Shown here piece by piece: positions 19,401 through 27,500 of a stretch of DNA of 64,000 nucleotides. Made by a program: the position numbers and the translations under genes. Below the pieces are notes generated by a model. It had not been told where the DNA came from. It searched no databases and worked only from the letters and a program-made list of their open reading frames with translations. Position 1 is the stretch's first letter, and each line of letters opens with the position of its first letter. The stretch lies in the NCBI GenBank assembly GCA_942493045.1, contig OW818665.1, positions 1,116,001 to 1,180,000 on the forward strand, read 5' to 3'. Source of the DNA: Teretinema sp942493045 (GTDB taxonomy: Bacteria; Spirochaetota; Spirochaetia; Treponematales; Treponemataceae).

Positions 19401-19671
19401 GCAGGCCGTGACAGTCCCAGCCGAAGCGGCGCTCAATCTTGTGACCCTTCATGGTCTGATAGCGGGGAATAATATCCTTAATGGTGCTCGGTACAAAGTG
19501 GCCGAAGTGCGGTAAACCGGTAGCAAAGGGCGGGCCATCATAAAAAACGTACTCGCTTCCGCCTTCGCGCGCGCTAATCGACTTCCGGAAAATATCGTTT
19601 TTAGCCCAAAAGGCTAGTACTTTTTCTTCCTGTTCCGGAAAACTGACTTTCGGATCGACCGGTTCATACAT
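16411..19671 (-). CDS. ileS: Isoleucyl-tRNA synthetase, eukaryote-like (IleS2) type
   Basis: This class I synthetase (1086 residues) charges tRNA-Ile. The HIGH motif appears as GLPHFGHF and KMSKS as GKKMSKSLRNY. The WDCHGLPVE segment and the CP1 editing domain with TTPWTLPSNLG are intact. HFGH and the long C-terminal domain mark the IleS2 type, often less sensitive to mupirocin. The frame extends to an ATG at 19797, but the ATG at 19671 follows AGGAG at good spacing and begins MYEPVDPKVSFPEQE, the normal start. A TATAAT -10 box lies at 19714-19719 on the minus strand. Confidence 0.95.
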   Translation of the reverse strand: MYEPVDPKVSFPEQEEKVLAFWAKNDIFRKSISAREGGSEYVFYDGPPFATGLPHFGHFVPSTIKDIIPRYQTMKGHKIERRFGWDCHGLPVENLIEKELGLNSKTDIEAYGVAKFNEACRASVLRYVNEWRQTITRLGRWVDFDNDYKTMDTPFMESIWWVMKTLWEKGLLYEGHYILPYCPRCSTVLSNHELNLGGYKDVHDPAITVRFRVTGTVAGSSASRSKAADFTASDTFLLAWTTTPWTLPSNLGLTLGPQVVYVMVADGNDRYILAEERLGAYYKDPAAYQIIWKKTGAELEGLTYEPLFPYFASLAKNEDGSPGAFRTFVADFVTTTDGTGIVHTAPGFGEDDNKVFKGSGVPTICPVDAECKFTPEVTDWAGQFVKDADKSIMEHLKASGKLVKREQILHSYPHCWRCSSPLIYRAIGSWFVGVESIKENLLKANYQITWQPAHIKEGRFGKWLEGARDWAISRNRFWGNPLPIWKCPDCNKTICVGSRAELKELSGVYPEDLHKHFVDEITIPCSCGSIMRRIPEVLDCWFESGAMPYAQNHYPFENKEYFEAHFPADFISEGLDQTRGWFYTLTVLAAALFDRPAFKNCVVNGLVLATDGKKMSKSLRNYTDPNKVVNEFGADALRLFLMHSAVVKADDLKYSDEGVRDVLKGILIPLWNSYSFYVTYANIDKFETPFDPDTTAVDSQNPLDRWILSITEKMVLEVTSALDAYDLSRAIDPIVSFIDQLNNWYIRRSRRRFWKSENDGDKAQAYGTLYRALRKFALVAAPVVPFVTESIWLNLRTAADPESVHLADYPLYNAALRETDLEFKMETVQKAVSMGRSLRYQYNLKTRQPLKAVELVTRNPEEKKVLLEMEESVREELNVKEVIFHDKEEDLVEYSAKANFRVLGKELGPSMKLAAEQIEKLSSGEIQSILDGATLSIEVDGRHVELTEEKISVNRIEKANLKVVNEGTLTVGLDTEVTEDLLLEGAIRDLVRGVQNLRKERGLAVTDRIRLIVSGTAAEGASAAAGGASAGEPLLRKAFERFQDYLISETLALSAEWVPSFAALPGSNPALIEAGDENWQADLERQ

Positions 19672-19756
19672 AATGGTAAGCGCTCCTGTTAATGTTTGTA
19701 CAGACTGGCGTTGATTATACCGAATTCCCGAATTTGTTTCCATAGCGAACAGCGCC

Positions 19757-19800
19757 TTGACTTTCGGCGCAATCAAGTATATCGTTAAAAAAAACACGAT
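19757..19800 (+). promoter_or_regulatory. Candidate rex promoter and inverted repeat
   Basis: TTGACT (19757-19762) and TATCGT (19780-19785) are 17 bases apart and lie about 30 bases before the rex ATG. The -10 overlaps an inverted repeat, ATCGT-N10-ACGAT, at 19781-19800. Rex proteins often repress their own gene through an AT-rich inverted repeat; this one does not match the known Rex consensus well, so the operator part is weak. Confidence 0.35.
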
Positions 19801-19814
19801 TGGAAGGATTATCC

Positions 19815-20459
19815 ATGGCTAAACAGAAAATCGCGGCTGTCCCCTCTATTCGCCGCCTACCCTCATATCTGCACATCATTCGACAGGCCAAAGAAGAAGG
19901 AGCCGAATACATTTCCGGGACCATCATCGCCCAGGAACTGCATCTGGAGCCGATTCAGGTACGCAAGGATTTGGCGATTACCGGCATTGTCGGTAAACCC
20001 AAGAAAGGTTATCCGGTTGTGGCGCTGATGGCCGCCATCGAGCATTTCCTGGGATGGGACGAAGTTCAGCAGGCGGTACTGATCGGATTCGGAAATCTGG
20101 GAACAGCACTGGCCGGCTATCAGGAATTCCAGTACCACGGACTGCACATCTGCGCCGCCTTTGATCAGGATCCGGCAAAAATCGGCAAGACCATCCGCGG
20201 CGTACCCGTGCTTTCGCTGGACACCCTGCCCCTGCAGATCCGCAACCTGAACGCCAATATCGCCATACTGACCGTGCCCTCAATCAACGCCCAAAGCGTC
20301 TGCGACCAGCTGGTCGCGGCCGGCATTTGCGCTATTTGGAATTTTACCAACGTAAAGCTGAAGGTTCCGGAAAATGTCCTCGTTCAAAAAGAAGACCTTA
20401 CCTCCGGGTATGCCATGCTCTGTGTTATGATGAACGCCCAAAAACATGGAAACCTCTGA
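19815..20459 (+). CDS. rex: Redox-sensing transcriptional repressor Rex
   Basis: The product (214 residues) is a Rex repressor, which leaves DNA when the NADH/NAD+ ratio rises and so switches on fermentative or anaerobic genes. The N-terminal winged helix contains VPSIRRLPSYLHIIRQ and the recognition region IQVRKDLA. The Rossmann domain starts at VLIGFGNLGTAL near residue 90, and the C-terminal swapped helix ends AMLCVMMNAQ. The ATG at 19815 follows GGAAGGA; a TTG at 19800 is in frame but less likely. The last 14 bases overlap the rlmK-like gene. Confidence 0.93.
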   Translation: MAKQKIAAVPSIRRLPSYLHIIRQAKEEGAEYISGTIIAQELHLEPIQVRKDLAITGIVGKPKKGYPVVALMAAIEHFLGWDEVQQAVLIGFGNLGTALAGYQEFQYHGLHICAAFDQDPAKIGKTIRGVPVLSLDTLPLQIRNLNANIAILTVPSINAQSVCDQLVAAGICAIWNFTNVKLKVPENVLVQKEDLTSGYAMLCVMMNAQKHGNL

Positions 20460-21513
20460 TTCCGCCGCCCGCACCGCCGGCCAGGCGGTAATTTTCGCCA
20501 ACCGGCTGGAAAAACAGTATAAACACCTGCGCAAGTGGGCCAGGCGCACCGGCACAACCTGCTATCGGCTCTATGATAAAGACATTCCGGAAGTTCCCCT
20601 GGCCGTCGATCTTTATGAAACGACAGCCGGAGAGCTGTATCTGCACATGGCCCTCTACGAGCGGCCCTATGATAAGGACGATGCCGAAGAGCAGCTCTGG
20701 CTGGATGCGATGCGCACCGCCGCCGCCGAAATCTTAAGTATCGGCGAAGAGCGGGTAATCACAAAATTCCGCCGCCGCCAGCGGGGCGAGGACTCGCAAT
20801 ACGAGCGTGTCGATACCCGGGGAGCGCGCATCACTATAGCCGAAGGCGGCTCCCAGTTCCTGGTAAATCTGACTGATTATCTGGATACCGGCATTTTTCT
20901 GGATCACCGGCCGGCCCGGCTGATGGTCCGCGGGGAAGCCGCGGATAAACGGGTGTTGAACCTGTTCTGCTATACCGGAGCCTTTTCCGTGCACGCGGCC
21001 TGCGCCGGAGCCGCCGTCGTTACCTCGGTGGATTTGTCCAAGACCTATCTGGCCTGGGCTGCCGATAATTTAGTACTGAATGGTTTTAAAACCCGTGCTC
21101 CCCTACCCGGCGTGCGGCCTGCTCCCGCCGAAGAGGGAAAACCGGAAGAGCGCTATCCGCTGATACACGCCGACGTAAAGGCCTTCCTGGCGGAAGCCCG
21201 GCGTGAGGGAAAAAACTGGGATATTATCGTGTGCGATCCGCCGACTTTTTCAAATTCCAAGCGCTCCATGGAAAACCTGGACCTCAACCGGGACTGGGCG
21301 GAGCTATGCCGCTCCTGCCTGGCGGTTCTGGCCCCGGGCGGTAGTCTGTACTTTTCAACCAATTCACGATCTCTGGAATTTGATCCCGGCCTGATCGGCG
21401 GAGCGGCGGCCCGCGAAGGCACAACCGTCTCCGACCTGAGCGCCGTCTCGATCCCGGAAGACTTTCGCAACAAGCGCATCCATCGTCTCTGGAAAATTAC
21501 GCTCGCGCCCTAA
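20446..21513 (+). CDS. RlmK-like 23S rRNA methyltransferase (SAM-dependent)
   Basis: The 355-residue protein matches the C-terminal (RlmK) half of the fused RlmKL rRNA methyltransferase, which makes m7G2069 in 23S rRNA. Motif I is VLNLFCYTGAFSVHAA, preceded by GIFLDHRPAR. Motif II is SVDLSKTYLAWA. The catalytic-site motif CDPPTFSNSKR is intact. Unlike E. coli RlmKL it has no THUMP/RlmL half, so it would act alone. RlmI (m5C1962) is a related alternative. It starts inside the end of rex, implying coupled translation. Confidence 0.8.
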   Translation: METSDSAARTAGQAVIFANRLEKQYKHLRKWARRTGTTCYRLYDKDIPEVPLAVDLYETTAGELYLHMALYERPYDKDDAEEQLWLDAMRTAAAEILSIGEERVITKFRRRQRGEDSQYERVDTRGARITIAEGGSQFLVNLTDYLDTGIFLDHRPARLMVRGEAADKRVLNLFCYTGAFSVHAACAGAAVVTSVDLSKTYLAWAADNLVLNGFKTRAPLPGVRPAPAEEGKPEERYPLIHADVKAFLAEARREGKNWDIIVCDPPTFSNSKRSMENLDLNRDWAELCRSCLAVLAPGGSLYFSTNSRSLEFDPGLIGGAAAREGTTVSDLSAVSIPEDFRNKRIHRLWKITLAP

Positions 21514-21569
21514 GCCGGAGGCGCATGCCAGGTGGCCGCCCGCCAGTCAGGTGCTGAGCTACCAGACCG

Positions 21570-23570
21570 TTATTGGGCAGCCGGTTGAACCGTTATATTG
21601 CTAAAAGCTTTCTGGTAACGCTCGGCCAGAGCTGTTTCGCTTTCAGGGTTTTCCATACTCATAAACAGGGTAAAGCGGACATCCTCGACCGGAACTGTCG
21701 GAGTCAGTACGCCGCCAATGGTTCCGAGATTATCACTGGCCGATACGGCCGGCCGCTGGTTAAAGGGATGCTCGGAGCGGGTCAGGGCTTCCCAGTTTTG
21801 CAGGGACTTCGGTCCCAGAATCTGATCCGGCACTGTATTCTTGTAAAGAATCAGATAATCCTTACCTTTGGCATTGCGCTGGAAAAAAGCCCGGCGTACG
21901 CCGTAACCGATTTCTCCGTTGCTACGATAATAAGCCGGGGAAATCAGCAATTCAGAGTCATTGGTCCAGTCCAGGATTTCTCCATTGAATGAGGCGGAAA
22001 ATTCCGGCAGACGCACCGCAACTGTTTTCTGCGACTCATCCCAGGTGAAGGAAAAGTCAGAAAAAAGCTGTGGAACCCAATGCCGCATACCCAGAAAATT
22101 TTGCCAGTCGGTAAAGGAACCGTTATAGGCAATCATGGTCTTGTTGCAAATTTCCAGAAGATCCCATTCATATGCGTTGCTCTCGGTGGAAGAAACGATA
22201 ATCATAATGACCGCGATACCATCCGGCAGGGGCAGGGCTTGAAATAATAATTCCTTGTCCTCAAAGGCAACGGGCCATTTCGCGCTGAGCCAGAGACGGC
22301 CGAGACTGTCCCGGTATTCGCCGACCGAACTGGGGGTGCCAAAAGAAAGAATGCGGTACTTGCTGGAACCCAGCTCACGGTCAAAACTGATGCCTTGGAG
22401 AATTAATTCCATCAGCGCTTCCGGTTTGGCGAGCATGGCATCGAAATCGGTATTATCGGGATACTGCATCCGGATAAAGTTAAAACCGGAAACGGAAGCG
22501 TTGACGATATTACCGTTTCCTCTCAGGTTGTAGCGGTCAACCTTCAGGTCACTGACCTTCCATTGAACGTCGGTCCTGTCCAAGAAAGCAATTTCCGGAA
22601 ATGAATAATTAAAAACACTGTTCGTCAGATAACCGCTGTTATTATCGCCTAGGTAAGGAGACTCCTGGGCAAAGAGAGCGCGCATTTGTTCGGCATATAC
22701 CGGCTTATACGAGTCGGTTATGTGCTTTTGTATTGCCTTGGCGTTTCCCGGCAAAGGCAATTCAAGGATAAACGCATGGCTGAGCCGTCCAGGGAGCACT
22801 AGATGTCCGTAGGTATATTTCCGCCGGAACTTGAAGTTGGAACGGTCTACGGTTAAAATCTCGCTACTGGGTATTGAATACAGAATGTTATCCTTCAGGG
22901 AGGTAACTACACCGACTACCTTTCCGTCGGGTGTAATGAGGGGGCCGCCGGAGTTACCCGGATTGCCGTCCGCGGAGGATTTAAGCCGCAGCCAGCGGCC
23001 TTCTTCCTCTTCAGGAAGGGTTCCAAGAATTAAACCGTTTCGCACAATGATACCCTCGCCCAAAGCGTTGCCGACGCTGTACACCGGCGTTCCGACCGGC
23101 GCTTGGCTCTGTAGGGTGAAAAATTTGGCGAAGGAAGCGCCCTTGGCGGTACAGACAATGAAATCCCGCTCGTTGGAAGCCTGCGTAACCTGATCGATCT
23201 CGAAAATCTTTCCATTACCGTCACGGATGTAGTAAGTATCGTAGACCGCGCTGATATCCCCCAGATTGATGACATGAAAGGCAGTCATAAACTCGGTCGG
23301 GGAAATCGCGAAGGCTGTGCCGATCGAATAATAATCATCAGTTCGGACGGCGTATGGAATCACGGAAAAATCAAGGGGTTTATCGTAGCGCAGCGGATCG
23401 GCCGCGGGTTTTTTGATTACAACCTCGAAGACCGCTTGCTGAATAAGCTCGTTGGCCTTGGCCGAAAGCCCGCTATAGGGTCCTTTCGGTGCGGAAGCAG
23501 TTGTGCAGGACAAAAACAGTAGTGCACCCAGGAAAACCGGAAGTAAAAGAATCTTGTTGATAGTATGCAT
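21570..23570 (-). CDS. Trypsin-like serine protease, lipoprotein
   Basis: The product (about 666 residues) has a type II signal peptide with lipobox FLSC. The first 270 residues hold a trypsin/DegP-like protease: His in MTAFHVIN, Asp in ERDFIVC and Ser in GNPGNSGGPL, with the usual GVVTSL strand after it. The remaining 400 residues form a large C-terminal region of strand-rich sequence that I do not recognise; no PDZ domain is evident. It would act in the periplasm or at the surface. Either of two ATGs (23579 or 23570) could be the start; neither has a ribosome site. It converges on the rlmK-like gene. Confidence 0.8.
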   Translation of the reverse strand: MHTINKILLLPVFLGALLFLSCTTASAPKGPYSGLSAKANELIQQAVFEVVIKKPAADPLRYDKPLDFSVIPYAVRTDDYYSIGTAFAISPTEFMTAFHVINLGDISAVYDTYYIRDGNGKIFEIDQVTQASNERDFIVCTAKGASFAKFFTLQSQAPVGTPVYSVGNALGEGIIVRNGLILGTLPEEEEGRWLRLKSSADGNPGNSGGPLITPDGKVVGVVTSLKDNILYSIPSSEILTVDRSNFKFRRKYTYGHLVLPGRLSHAFILELPLPGNAKAIQKHITDSYKPVYAEQMRALFAQESPYLGDNNSGYLTNSVFNYSFPEIAFLDRTDVQWKVSDLKVDRYNLRGNGNIVNASVSGFNFIRMQYPDNTDFDAMLAKPEALMELILQGISFDRELGSSKYRILSFGTPSSVGEYRDSLGRLWLSAKWPVAFEDKELLFQALPLPDGIAVIMIIVSSTESNAYEWDLLEICNKTMIAYNGSFTDWQNFLGMRHWVPQLFSDFSFTWDESQKTVAVRLPEFSASFNGEILDWTNDSELLISPAYYRSNGEIGYGVRRAFFQRNAKGKDYLILYKNTVPDQILGPKSLQNWEALTRSEHPFNQRPAVSASDNLGTIGGVLTPTVPVEDVRFTLFMSMENPESETALAERYQKAFSNITVQPAAQ

Positions 23571-23641
23571 AATGCACATAGTTTACCATGAATGAATCGA
23601 AATAACCATGCAGCGCCGTAAAAAAAACCGGTCTCTCGGAC

Positions 23642-24196
23642 TTAAAACTTCAGCATATCCCGTAACTGGAAACCGGCTTCGATCCGTTTGAACTTCGGAT
23701 CAGCCAAAACCAAGGAATAGGAAGCATAAAAATTGCCAAAAAAAAGCTTTCCTCCGGCTTCCAGACCGCTGCAATTGAAAACACCTGAATCCTGCACAGT
23801 CAGATAATATCCTCCGAAAGCCTCCAGAGCAACTAGGCGCAAATCCAGGCGCACCAGAGAGCGCACCGGAATATCTATCAAGGTAAAGACATCTCCCTCG
23901 GTGGGCTCATAAGAAATTGCATATACTCCCGCCTGGCTTCCGAAACTCAAGAATTGATTTATTCTGAAACGAGCCGTAAGGTGCGCCGCCCCGCGTAATG
24001 TAAGCAAAAAAGTGGCCAGGGCCAGCGTATCCCCATATTCGTCCTCACTGCCCTCATCGATCATACCGAAAGAAAGACCGGTGCCCAGTTCCAGTGCAAC
24101 CCGTTGAAAGGGACCAACCGGGTCTTCAGCGAATGCCGGCACGAATATGGATACGGCCAGCATAATCAACATTAAAAGAACAACACTTTTTTTCAT
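23642..24196 (-). CDS. Small exported beta-barrel-like protein
   Basis: The 184-residue product has a clear signal peptide (MKKSVVLLMLIMLAVSIFVPAFA, given here only as a hydrophobic leader). It is followed by alternating strands with Gly and aromatic residues (ALELGTGLSFGM, FLSFGSQAGVYAISY, GNFYASYSLVL) and ends in LKF, as outer-membrane barrels often do. Function is unknown. A CGGAG ribosome site precedes the ATG, and a TATACT box lies 16 bases upstream of the start. It follows the serine protease gene on the same strand. Confidence 0.65.
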   Translation of the reverse strand: MKKSVVLLMLIMLAVSIFVPAFAEDPVGPFQRVALELGTGLSFGMIDEGSEDEYGDTLALATFLLTLRGAAHLTARFRINQFLSFGSQAGVYAISYEPTEGDVFTLIDIPVRSLVRLDLRLVALEAFGGYYLTVQDSGVFNCSGLEAGGKLFFGNFYASYSLVLADPKFKRIEAGFQLRDMLKF

Positions 24197-24235
24197 GATA
24201 AACTCCGAACGCAGTATAGCATACCCGCGTCAGCC

Positions 24236-24265
24236 TTGAAACAAAAAAGTAGCAGGTGCTATACT
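24236..24265 (+). promoter_or_regulatory. Promoter of nitroreductase gene
   Basis: TTGAAA (24236-24241) and TATACT (24260-24265) are separated by 18 bases. The nitroreductase ATG lies 34 bases after the -10 box with AAGGAG between. This is a conventional leadered promoter. Confidence 0.55.
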
Positions 24266-24299
24266 AGGACGACTAGGCAAAAAACAGCAAGGAGCGCAC

Positions 24300-24809
24300 A
24301 TGGATCTCTCAACTGCTATCTTCTCCCGGCGCAGCATCCGAAAATATCTGGACAAACCGGTATCCGACGAAACGGTCACCGCCATCATCAGAGCAGGTAT
24401 GTACGCCCCCAGCGCCGGCAATCAGCAATCCTGGGAGTTTTTGATAATCCGGGATGCCGAAAAAATTGGACGTATCGGTGAGTTTCATCCATATGCGGGT
24501 ATGGCAGCCTCCGCCGGCGCCCTGATTCTTGTTTGCGGAAATACCCTGCGGGAGAAATTTGCCGGTTACTGGGTTCAGGACTGTTCGGCAGCCTGCCAGA
24601 ACATGCTGCTCGCCGCTCATGGTGAAGGCCTCGGCGGAGTCTGGTTAGGTATACACCCACTGCCGGATCGTATCTCAGGGGCTAAAAAACTCTTCAATCT
24701 CCCGGACGGCATAGAGCCACTATGCTTCATGGTTTTCGGTTATCCCGATGAGCAAAAACGCGTCATGGACCGGTTTAATCCCGCCTATATCCACTTCGAC
24801 AGCTGGTAA
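24300..24809 (+). CDS. Nitroreductase-family flavoprotein
   Basis: The 169-residue product is a short FMN-dependent NAD(P)H oxidoreductase of the nitroreductase family. SRRSIRKY and PSAGNQQSWEF are the N-terminal FMN-binding motifs, CSAACQNMLLAAHGEGLGGVW the central helix and FGYPDEQK the C-terminal turn. Members reduce nitroaromatics, quinones or flavins; the natural substrate is unknown. AAGGAG lies 6 bases before the ATG. The cysteine-cluster gene follows with its ribosome site overlapping the region just past this stop. Confidence 0.88.
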   Translation: MDLSTAIFSRRSIRKYLDKPVSDETVTAIIRAGMYAPSAGNQQSWEFLIIRDAEKIGRIGEFHPYAGMAASAGALILVCGNTLREKFAGYWVQDCSAACQNMLLAAHGEGLGGVWLGIHPLPDRISGAKKLFNLPDGIEPLCFMVFGYPDEQKRVMDRFNPAYIHFDSW

Positions 24810-24826
24810 AAAAAAGGAGCTCCCCA

Positions 24827-25315
24827 ATCACCGATTATAAAAGCATCCTCGAGAGAAGCAAATCCAAGCATACCGAGATCCTGAAAAAAATGAAGCACCT
24901 TTCCAAGCTTAATAAAAATGGTTTTGACAGGATAGTGCATGGTTATCATGAAAGCGTATTTTCATCAATTGATTGTACTGAATGCGGCATCTGCTGCCGC
25001 AACCTGGGCCCGATCTTCCGCAATACCGATATCAAGCATATCTGCGCCACTATTGGAACGTCCGCGACAGCGTTTATGGATCAGTACCTCCAGCAGGACC
25101 CGGACGGCGTCGGCTTCATGCTCAAAGAACTGCCTTGTCCCTTTCAAAATGCCGACAACACCTGCTCGATATATGAGGTACGTACCCTTTCCTGCAGAAA
25201 TTTCCCCCACACCCAGTCAACCGCCATCCAGCGCAAGTTAGTAGGACTGGCCCTGGACTCACTCTTCTGTCCGGCCGCCTTTTTAATCTGCGAAAAAATC
25301 ATCCAGGAGTATTAG
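24827..25315 (+). CDS. YkgJ-type cysteine-cluster protein, probable non-AUG (ATC) start
   Basis: The protein has the zinc/iron-chelating cysteine cluster of the YkgJ/UPF0153 family: IDCTECGICCRNLGP, then PCPFQNADNTCSIYEVRTLSCRNFPH in two parts. Its role is unknown. The first in-frame ATG is at 24890 and has no ribosome site. Relatives carry about 20 more residues, and the upstream frame encodes a fitting segment (TDYKSILERSKSKHTE). That segment begins at an ATC (24827) set 7 bases after AGGAG (24815-24819), with no ATG, GTG or TTG in between. The start is therefore an ATC, or an ATG lost by mutation or sequencing error. Confidence 0.6.
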   Translation: MTDYKSILERSKSKHTEILKKMKHLSKLNKNGFDRIVHGYHESVFSSIDCTECGICCRNLGPIFRNTDIKHICATIGTSATAFMDQYLQQDPDGVGFMLKELPCPFQNADNTCSIYEVRTLSCRNFPHTQSTAIQRKLVGLALDSLFCPAAFLICEKIIQEY

Positions 25316-25434
25316 GGCAGGTCGTTAACACAAGGTCTGAGGGAGTACTCTGATACCCACACCGCTGTTTGTCAAACCAGACAATTAAAAAAAAACGAGC
25401 CTAAACAGCGACACTGAGCAATTATTCGAATCGC

Positions 25435-26304
25435 TTACAGCAGCCGAATCTTCTCCCAATCCACCGTGCCGTCCGGTTTTAGCATCTCAGCGTCGGCGTG
25501 CACATGCTCGATTTTTCCGATGAACATTTCATGGGAACCTGTTACAAACGATCCGGTAACCGTGCACTCGATATTGACCGGACAGTCACTGAGGATAGGG
25601 GCGTTTACTTTACAGCCGTTGGCGGTCTTTGCTCCGCAGGCGACAAACTTGTCGCCGTCTCGCCCGGAATGCGAGCCGAAATAATCGTATATTTCTTTTT
25701 GGGCTGCAGTAACCAGATTAACGACGAAACAGTTCGTCTCTTTAATGATGTGATAGGAATAGCGGGATGGAACAATGCCCACCATAACGGTGGGAGGGTC
25801 ATAACTGCAGTTTCCGCCGTACCCAACAACGAGGGCGTTATCCTTACCGTCGGTCCCTCGGCAGGAAACCAGCAGTTTGGGCATCGGTTTGAGGATTGAA
25901 CGGGCAACAGCCTCTTTCTTTTCTCCGGTTCTGAGCGCGGCGTGGTTTATGATTCTCCAGTCAGCGATGGCCGCCTTTAGGGCGTTCGCGGCCAAAAGGG
26001 CGCAATGAACAGAGTCCTCGGCAACATCCTTTGCCGCGGCCAGGATATCGGCCTGCGACAGTTGTTCTGCTTCTTCCACCGGTAAACCCCTTGCCAGGAG
26101 GGCCGCTGTCGAGCCGCATTTGTTTGAATTGAAACAACCATCGCTGGTGTAGCGGGCGTCGGTAATAATACCGCCATACACCGAGACCCAAAATTCCAGG
26201 GTGTCGCCGCACGGACCCAGAACCCGGGCATTACCGTCGGCCCCCCGAAGCGGACCAAAATTAGCAGGCTGCATGCATACCCCGGATTGAAAAAAAACTG
26301 CCAT
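25435..26304 (-). CDS. NifU-like N-terminal domain fused to a flavin reductase-like domain
   Basis: The product (289 residues) has two parts. Residues 1-115 resemble the Fe-S scaffold (NifU/IscU-like) group seen in anaerobes: GPCGDTLEFWV, TSDGCFNSNKCGS and HCALLAANALKAAI. Residues 130-289 are an FMN-binding flavin reductase-like domain (YDPPTVMVGIVPSRYSYHII, ETNCFVVNLVT, HEMFIGKIEHV). A direct electron path from flavin to a metal or Fe-S site is a reasonable guess. I chose the ATG at 26304, since AAGGAG sits 9 bases upstream; the first ATG at 26313 is too close. The next gene upstream on the strand is the DUF89 protein. Confidence 0.75.
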   Translation of the reverse strand: MAVFFQSGVCMQPANFGPLRGADGNARVLGPCGDTLEFWVSVYGGIITDARYTSDGCFNSNKCGSTAALLARGLPVEEAEQLSQADILAAAKDVAEDSVHCALLAANALKAAIADWRIINHAALRTGEKKEAVARSILKPMPKLLVSCRGTDGKDNALVVGYGGNCSYDPPTVMVGIVPSRYSYHIIKETNCFVVNLVTAAQKEIYDYFGSHSGRDGDKFVACGAKTANGCKVNAPILSDCPVNIECTVTGSFVTGSHEMFIGKIEHVHADAEMLKPDGTVDWEKIRLL

Positions 26305-26369
26305 ATATATCATCTCCTTACTTTTAAAAATTAAAAAGAATTACAAATTTGCAACGATACGTTTCCTAG

Positions 26370-26389
26370 ATTGCATTTATGCAATAAAT
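26370..26389. promoter_or_regulatory. Candidate operator upstream of the NifU/flavin reductase gene
   Basis: A perfect inverted repeat TTGCAT-TT-ATGCAA (26371-26384) lies in ATTGC...CAATAAAT. A shorter version, ATTGC-N5-CAATAAAT, occurs at 27436-27453 upstream of the DUF89 and BASS genes. A TTTGCAAC word at 26348-26355 also recurs at 27499-27506. The sharing suggests a common regulator, but no factor can be named. Confidence 0.35.
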
Positions 26390-26417
26390 CCGCTACCCGT
26401 TTCAGCAACAAGGCAAG

Positions 26418-27302
26418 TCACCTTTTTACGTCATTTTGCGCGATTTTTGTCGTAGAGGTTATCACCCAGTCACCTAATGAATAGCCATTGCGCTTCGCCA
26501 GACTCTCACATTTGATCTGCAACAGGAAAAATATTTCCCGGCTCTCGTCATTCAGTGTTTCAAAGTTCCCCTGACCCTTAGCGATCACCACATCAGATTC
26601 GGCGAACAGCTTGCGGAACTCAGGAGTACTGTCCTCGACTATTGTTCCGGGAATATCCGTTCCATTGGAAACGATGTGGGCGACACGGTCCAATCCCGAG
26701 GCTACAGCGTCTTCCGCCGTGGCGTCATTGAGCACTACGCTTCCCTTTACGGCGTAAAATACGCTGGGGTTTCCCGGAAATTGCTCGATAAACAGCCGAT
26801 CGAACACCGTTTCACCGGCATTATCGCCTAGAACCAGCACTGTTTTAGCCTTTTCAAGTTTTACCCGCAATTCGGCGATCATAGTTTCATCTACACTCTG
26901 GTCCAGGGCCTTATAAAATGAACCGAGTATCTTTTTTTCGTCCCATTGTGTGTCTTTCCCAAAATCGATAATATTCCCCGCGATCGCGAAGCGCAGCGAA
27001 GAGGCAAACGGATCCTTTGCCCCAGTAATCAGCCGCTCGGCGGTTCCGGCGAATTCTAGAGCCTTACCGATTGAAAGGTCCTTCAGATGCCGGTATGGAT
27101 CGCCAACAGCGAGCTCCTTTCTGATAATGCGGTGGATAGCCTGCGCAATAAGCGGCGGCGGAACCGCTAAATCAGAGGCAGGTAGAACGCTGAGCACCTG
27201 CTTCATTATTTTCATTATTTTCGTTTCATCGTCCGTGACCATCCGGCAGGCGTCAAGCGTTTGCCGGACAAAGCAGGGAATGCATTCAAGACTGGACTTC
27301 AT
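26418..27302 (-). CDS. DUF89/ARMT1-like damage-control phosphatase-like protein
   Basis: The product (294 residues) belongs to the DUF89 family, metal-dependent phosphatases thought to remove damaged or excess phospho-metabolites. The N-terminal LECIPCFVRQTLD carries the CxxC of the prokaryotic subgroup. The active-site strands are VLVLGDNAGETVFD, AVKGSVVLNDAT, VSNGTDIPGT and DVVIAKGQGNFE, all intact. I prefer the ATG at 27302; a TTG at 27314 is in frame. The natural substrate is unknown. The gene is upstream of the NifU/flavin reductase gene on the same strand, separated by 113 AT-rich bases. Confidence 0.85.
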   Translation of the reverse strand: MKSSLECIPCFVRQTLDACRMVTDDETKIMKIMKQVLSVLPASDLAVPPPLIAQAIHRIIRKELAVGDPYRHLKDLSIGKALEFAGTAERLITGAKDPFASSLRFAIAGNIIDFGKDTQWDEKKILGSFYKALDQSVDETMIAELRVKLEKAKTVLVLGDNAGETVFDRLFIEQFPGNPSVFYAVKGSVVLNDATAEDAVASGLDRVAHIVSNGTDIPGTIVEDSTPEFRKLFAESDVVIAKGQGNFETLNDESREIFFLLQIKCESLAKRNGYSLGDWVITSTTKIAQNDVKR

Positions 27303-27500
27303 AAGAGCCACCAACGACTCGCCCGAGAACCTACAAGGCTCGTTCCATTTATTCGCAGCATTAAAGCCTCCTGGAAAAAGTTGAATTCATTCTTGTCCTT
27401 CAACCTTAATTAAACAGCAATATGCATGCCAATAAATTGCTTTTACAATAAATACTTGTGCTGATAAAGCCTTCAGCCTTACTCAAAATAAATTATTTTT

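Noticed and set aside
19781..19800. Inverted repeat as a true Rex operator
   Set aside because: It matches the known Rex consensus poorly; it is kept only as a low-confidence part of the promoter entry.
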